Shown piece after piece: positions 60,758 through 64,000 of a DNA stretch of 64,000 nucleotides. Source of the stretch: an uncultured Cuneatibacter sp. (GTDB lineage: Bacteria > Bacillota > Clostridia > Lachnospirales > Lachnospiraceae). Both the position numbers and the translations under genes were made by a program. The stretch is from NCBI GenBank assembly GCA_934234215.1, contig CAKQHB010000010.1, positions 1 to 64,000 on the forward strand, read 5' to 3'. The notes beneath the pieces are model-generated. The model saw only the letters and a list, made by a program, of their open reading frames with translations, was not told where the DNA came from and did no database searches. Each line of letters opens with the position of its first letter. The first letter of the stretch is position 1.

Positions 60758-62170
60758 ATGTACAAACGGACAAATGTGGGATGGTTAAAGCACTTTGATT
60801 TTGTGCTGACAGATTTGATCTGTGCAGAGCTGGCGTTTTGGACAGCATATTTTCTGCGGCATCATCTCTATATTTTCAAATCAGACCTCTATATAGAGAT
60901 TGCAGTTTTGCTGGCAATCGTGGAGTTGGTTGTAGGGCTGTTCTTTGGTGCCTATGCGGGTATTTTGCGCAGAAATTCAACAAAAGAATTTATGTGTGCA
61001 GTTGTGCATGTGTCGGAAGTCAGTGTAGCGCTGTTGCTGGTGCTGTATCTGATCAAGATGGCAGAGCCGTTTTCCCGTGCGACATTTCTTTACATGTGGG
61101 CGCTGTTTTTGATTTTGGATTATCCGGCGAGACTGTTAGTAAAGCAGTTGGCAATTCATCGCATGGAAAAAAATCCGAGCCGTTCGGTGATCCTGCTGAC
61201 AACGAGTACCCGTGCGCAGGAGATGGTCAAACAGTTTAAGAAGAACCGCAAGTATGGTTTTCGAATTGCAGGACTGATTTTGTATGATCGCGATGGCACC
61301 GGTGAGATTTTTGAGTCAGTTCCGGTTGTAGCGGGGCTGAAGGATGCCGGAGAATATATCTGCAGAAACTGGATCGATGATGTGTTTGCAGATCTGCCGG
61401 AGGGGATTGCATTCCCAGGAGCATTGTTTTCTGCCTGTATGTCTATGGGGATTCCGGTACATCAGCGACTGGCGCAGGAGAACTATTTCCCTGGAGAGCA
61501 GTTTGTAGAGCGATTTGCAGGTTATAATGTCATCACGACGGCGATGAAGACTGTAAGCTGGAAGCAGGCGCTTTGCAAGCGAATTATGGATATCATCGGT
61601 GGTCTGGTCGGCTCTGCAGGAACCTTGGTTCTGACGCTGATTCTTGGCCCGATCATTTTTATCAAGTCACCGGGGCCGATCTTTTTCAGACAGGTTCGAA
61701 TCGGTCAGAATGGTCGAAAGTTTAAGATTATCAAATTCCGCAGTATGTATCTGGATGCAGAGGAGCGGAAAAAAGAGCTGGAAAAACAAAATAAAATAAA
61801 AGATGGCATGATGTTTAAGATGGATGACGACCCCCGGATTATCAAGGGTGTCGGTCACTTTATCCGCAATCATTCGCTGGATGAGTTCCCGCAGTTTTTT
61901 AATGTTCTGATGGGACAGATGAGTCTGGTTGGAACGAGACCGCCGACGGTGGACGAGTGGGAAAAGTACGAGTTCCACCATCGAATCCGAATGTCCGCAA
62001 AGCCGGGTATCACAGGTATGTGGCAGGTAAATGGTCGCAGTGAGATTACGGACTTTGAGAAGGTTGTACAGTTGGACGAGGAGTATATCCGCAACTGGTC
62101 TTTGCTGCTGGATCTGAAAATTATTTTCAAGACAGTAGCTGTCATGTTTACAAAGGATGGCGCATCATAA
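60758..62170 (+). CDS. Second initiating sugar-phosphate transferase (undecaprenyl-phosphate PGT)
   Basis: This is a 470-residue membrane enzyme with the same plan as the protein at 29149: N-terminal helices (~14-130), a Rossmann-like domain, then the catalytic sugar transferase domain. Catalytic motifs are KRIMDIIGGLVGS, KSPGPIFFRQVRIGQNGRKF, IIKFRSMYLDAEERKKEL, SLDEFPQFFNVLMGQMSLV, GTRPPTVDEW and KPGITGMWQVNGRS. The GTRPPTVDE variant, instead of GPRPE, places it nearer the galactose/GalNAc-type group of this family. It likely starts a second, different glycan. AGGGATT precedes the ATG. Confidence 0.92.
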   Translation: MYKRTNVGWLKHFDFVLTDLICAELAFWTAYFLRHHLYIFKSDLYIEIAVLLAIVELVVGLFFGAYAGILRRNSTKEFMCAVVHVSEVSVALLLVLYLIKMAEPFSRATFLYMWALFLILDYPARLLVKQLAIHRMEKNPSRSVILLTTSTRAQEMVKQFKKNRKYGFRIAGLILYDRDGTGEIFESVPVVAGLKDAGEYICRNWIDDVFADLPEGIAFPGALFSACMSMGIPVHQRLAQENYFPGEQFVERFAGYNVITTAMKTVSWKQALCKRIMDIIGGLVGSAGTLVLTLILGPIIFIKSPGPIFFRQVRIGQNGRKFKIIKFRSMYLDAEERKKELEKQNKIKDGMMFKMDDDPRIIKGVGHFIRNHSLDEFPQFFNVLMGQMSLVGTRPPTVDEWEKYEFHHRIRMSAKPGITGMWQVNGRSEITDFEKVVQLDEEYIRNWSLLLDLKIIFKTVAVMFTKDGAS

Positions 62171-62243
62171 GATGTGCCATTCGCCGTTCCTGAGGGAAGT
62201 AAAATAGGAATTGGATCAAGTACGGAAGGAATTAGTCGTTAGA

Positions 62244-62756
62244 ATGAAAAAAATATGGAATCTTCTGGAACGGTTTGTGCGATTTTGTCTGGCACTGTTG
62301 TTTCGGATTCTGCATCGGGAACTGACACCGCAGATGGCAGACAGCTTTGTGCAGTTCGTGAAGTTTTGTCTGATTGGTGTATCGAATACAGTATGCAGTT
62401 ATGTCGTTTATCTGGTGACCCTGCTCCTTTTCGAAAAGGCAGAAATCAATTTTCGTTGGGATTATGTCATCGGAAATCTGATGGGATTTTTAATCAGTGT
62501 GGTGTGGTCCTGGTTTTGGAACAGTCGCCTTGTCTTTCAGGAGGAAGAGGGCGAAAAGCGTGTCTGGTGGAAGACTTTGCTGCGAACCTATGTGGCATAT
62601 GCGTTCACCGGTGTTGTGTTGTATAATGTATTGGCGTTTGTATGGATCGATTTGCTGCATATCCGGAAAGCGGTAGCACCGATCCTGACGATGTTTTTCA
62701 GTGTGCCGATTAACTTCCTGATGAATAAGTTCTGGGCATATAGAAAACAAAAATAA
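62244..62756 (+). CDS. GtrA family membrane protein
   Basis: This is a 170-residue protein with four membrane helices and the GtrA pattern (VKFCLIGVSNTVCSYVVYLV in helix 1, SVVWSWFWNSRLVF, then VPINFLMNKFWAYRK at the end). GtrA proteins are proposed to flip polyprenyl-phosphate sugars made by GtrB. The ATG at 62244 has AAGGA about 13 bp upstream; a TTG at 62211 in frame is an alternative start. It closes the second polysaccharide region. The following 60 bp are A-rich without an obvious terminator. Confidence 0.88.
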   Translation: MKKIWNLLERFVRFCLALLFRILHRELTPQMADSFVQFVKFCLIGVSNTVCSYVVYLVTLLLFEKAEINFRWDYVIGNLMGFLISVVWSWFWNSRLVFQEEEGEKRVWWKTLLRTYVAYAFTGVVLYNVLAFVWIDLLHIRKAVAPILTMFFSVPINFLMNKFWAYRKQK

Positions 62757-62816
62757 ACAAAAGAAAAAGAAATACGACAAAAAGAAACGAAATAATTTCA
62801 AAAAAAGGAGAAGGCA

Positions 62817-64000
62817 ATGAGCAAAACAACGGGAGGATTTACAATGCCGGGGGAAGCGGGATATGAAGATTTGACGCTTCGACTGGCAAAAAAATGGGGA
62901 GCAGATGTGATTCGAGACAGCGATGGTACGGAGTTATCTCCGGAAATCGTAGATGCCGGATATGGCATTTATTCGACAATCTGTCTGATCCGGGATCACA
63001 ATGAATGGATTCGAAAGCATCCTGAGGCAAGACAGCAGTGTTTTCTGATGACGGAGCCGCGTGTTGCAGCTGCAGGAGAAGAATTGACAATCCCGTTACT
63101 GGCAGATTTTTTTGAAGAACAGTTTGAAGTCAATGACAGCAGGGAAGCACTCGGCTGGTGGCAGGTATACGATCGGACAGAGAATCGTCTGCTGACAGAG
63201 ACAGAATGGGAATACCACAGAGAAGAACGGACTGTGACATTGGCAGGAGCAACAGACTGGCATGAGTACACGGTCAGCTTCCTGGCGTACCGAATCTGGG
63301 AAGAGATCTCGATGTACAATCACACCACAAACAACTGGCAGAAAGAACATCTGATGCAGTTGGATGCCCGGTATCCGGAGGCACAGGAGTATTTGCTGCA
63401 GTGGATGAAAGAATGGTGCGAAGCACATCCGGCGACAACGGTTGTCCGCTTTACCTCGATGTTTTATAATTTTGTATGGATCTGGGGAAGCAGCGAGCGA
63501 CTTCGGAATCGTTTTACCGATTGGGGTTCCTATGATTTTACAGTCAGTGTGCTTGCGTTGGAACAGTTCCAAAAACAGTATGGTTATGCCATGACGGCTG
63601 AAGACTTTGTGAATCAGGGAAAGCTTCATGTATCTCATATGCCACGGACCCAAAAGAAAAAAGACTGGATGCAGTTTGTAAATGATTTTGTCGTGGATTT
63701 CGGTAAACAGCTGGTGGATCTGGTACATAGCTACGGCAAGAAAGCGTATGTCTTTTACGATGACAGCTGGGTTGGCACGGAGCCCTATGGAAAGCGTTTT
63801 CCGGAGATGGGCTTTGATGGTATGATCAAGTGCGTCTTTTCCGGATTTGAGTGCAGACTGTGTGCGGGAGTTCCGGCGCAGACTCATGAGATTCGTTTGC
63901 ATCCGTATTTGTTCCCAGTTGGACTGGGCGGAGCCCCCACCTTTATGGAAGGCGGAGATCCGGTGAAGGATGCAAAGGGATACTGGATGCATGTTCGCAG
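62817..64000 (+). CDS. gnpA: GH112 1,3-beta-galactosyl-N-acetylhexosamine phosphorylase (3' end outside window)
   Basis: The first 394 codons of a cytosolic GH112 phosphorylase are present; the family is about 720 residues long, so the rest lies beyond the window. GH112 enzymes split beta-galactosides of HexNAc (or rhamnose) with phosphate, yielding galactose-1-phosphate. The TIM-barrel segment FYDDSWVGTEPYGKRF contains the expected catalytic acid (Asp315/Asp316), and RFTSMFYNFVWIWG is also conserved. AAAGGAG precedes the ATG by 7 bp. Mucin or milk-glycan use in the gut is the usual role; galactosyl-rhamnose phosphorylase is the main alternative and cannot be excluded from half the protein. 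Confidence 0.9.
   Translation, partial: MSKTTGGFTMPGEAGYEDLTLRLAKKWGADVIRDSDGTELSPEIVDAGYGIYSTICLIRDHNEWIRKHPEARQQCFLMTEPRVAAAGEELTIPLLADFFEEQFEVNDSREALGWWQVYDRTENRLLTETEWEYHREERTVTLAGATDWHEYTVSFLAYRIWEEISMYNHTTNNWQKEHLMQLDARYPEAQEYLLQWMKEWCEAHPATTVVRFTSMFYNFVWIWGSSERLRNRFTDWGSYDFTVSVLALEQFQKQYGYAMTAEDFVNQGKLHVSHMPRTQKKKDWMQFVNDFVVDFGKQLVDLVHSYGKKAYVFYDDSWVGTEPYGKRFPEMGFDGMIKCVFSGFECRLCAGVPAQTHEIRLHPYLFPVGLGGAPTFMEGGDPVKDAKGYWMHVR

Overview
The window looks like a chromosomal segment of a Gram-positive anaerobe of class Clostridia, most likely a gut Lachnospiraceae. The grounds are strong AGGAGG-type ribosome binding sites, a T-box leader on valS, a cdaA-cdaR pair, a type I glnA followed by an ANTAR protein, and a GH112 phosphorylase at the right edge. 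The genus cannot be fixed from sequence reading alone. Almost all genes read rightwards; the exceptions are a tetR gene and a ROK-regulator/dehydrogenase pair.

Left part (1-16.7 kb), housekeeping and small regulated units: a TetR regulator diverges from an MMPL/RND exporter gene and a heptad-repeat lipoprotein gene, with two identical 13-bp operators in between. A ROK regulator and a D-2-hydroxyacid dehydrogenase diverge from a mannitol/fructuronate-type dehydrogenase. Then come an Eis-like acetyltransferase, glmS, and valS behind a T-box leader.

First surface-polysaccharide region (16.7-38 kb): an RpiR-type regulator, a flippase-like membrane protein, four family-2 glycosyltransferases, rmlC, an ABC-2 polysaccharide exporter (permease plus ATPase), an initiating sugar-phosphate transferase, an LCP ligase and an HtrA protease with a hairpin-occluded ribosome binding site. 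A DJ-1 protein, rmlA, rmlB, a VanZ protein and a hisC-like aminotransferase follow. dTDP-rhamnose is therefore a likely building block, but rmlD is not in the window.

Middle (38-52 kb): glnA with a pseudo-receiver ANTAR protein, glmM, a sigma factor, a Wzz-like protein with what looks like a decayed tyrosine-kinase domain, and a secreted amidase carrying four lectin-like repeats of exactly 471 bp each. Next are two membrane proteins, the diadenylate cyclase cdaA and its regulator cdaR, an orphan HPr and a Wzy-type polymerase.

Second polysaccharide region (52-62.8 kb): rfbF-rfbG-rfbH make a CDP-6-deoxy-3,4-glucoseen type intermediate. They are followed by a thiamine-diphosphate enzyme and an SDR reductase in the order expected for a branched-chain 3,6-dideoxyhexose (yersiniose-like) pathway. 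Then come GtrB-like and GtrA-like proteins, a second polymerase/ligase-like membrane protein and a second initiating transferase. The window ends inside a GH112 beta-galactoside phosphorylase gene.

The most interesting item is the CDP-sugar branch module (52.5-58.5 kb). Others of note are the exact-period amidase repeats, a ~170-bp imperfect hairpin after htrA, the repeated beta-type modules fused to the large glycosyltransferases, and c-di-AMP synthesis genes embedded between polysaccharide genes. No tRNA, rRNA, CRISPR array or insertion sequence was seen.
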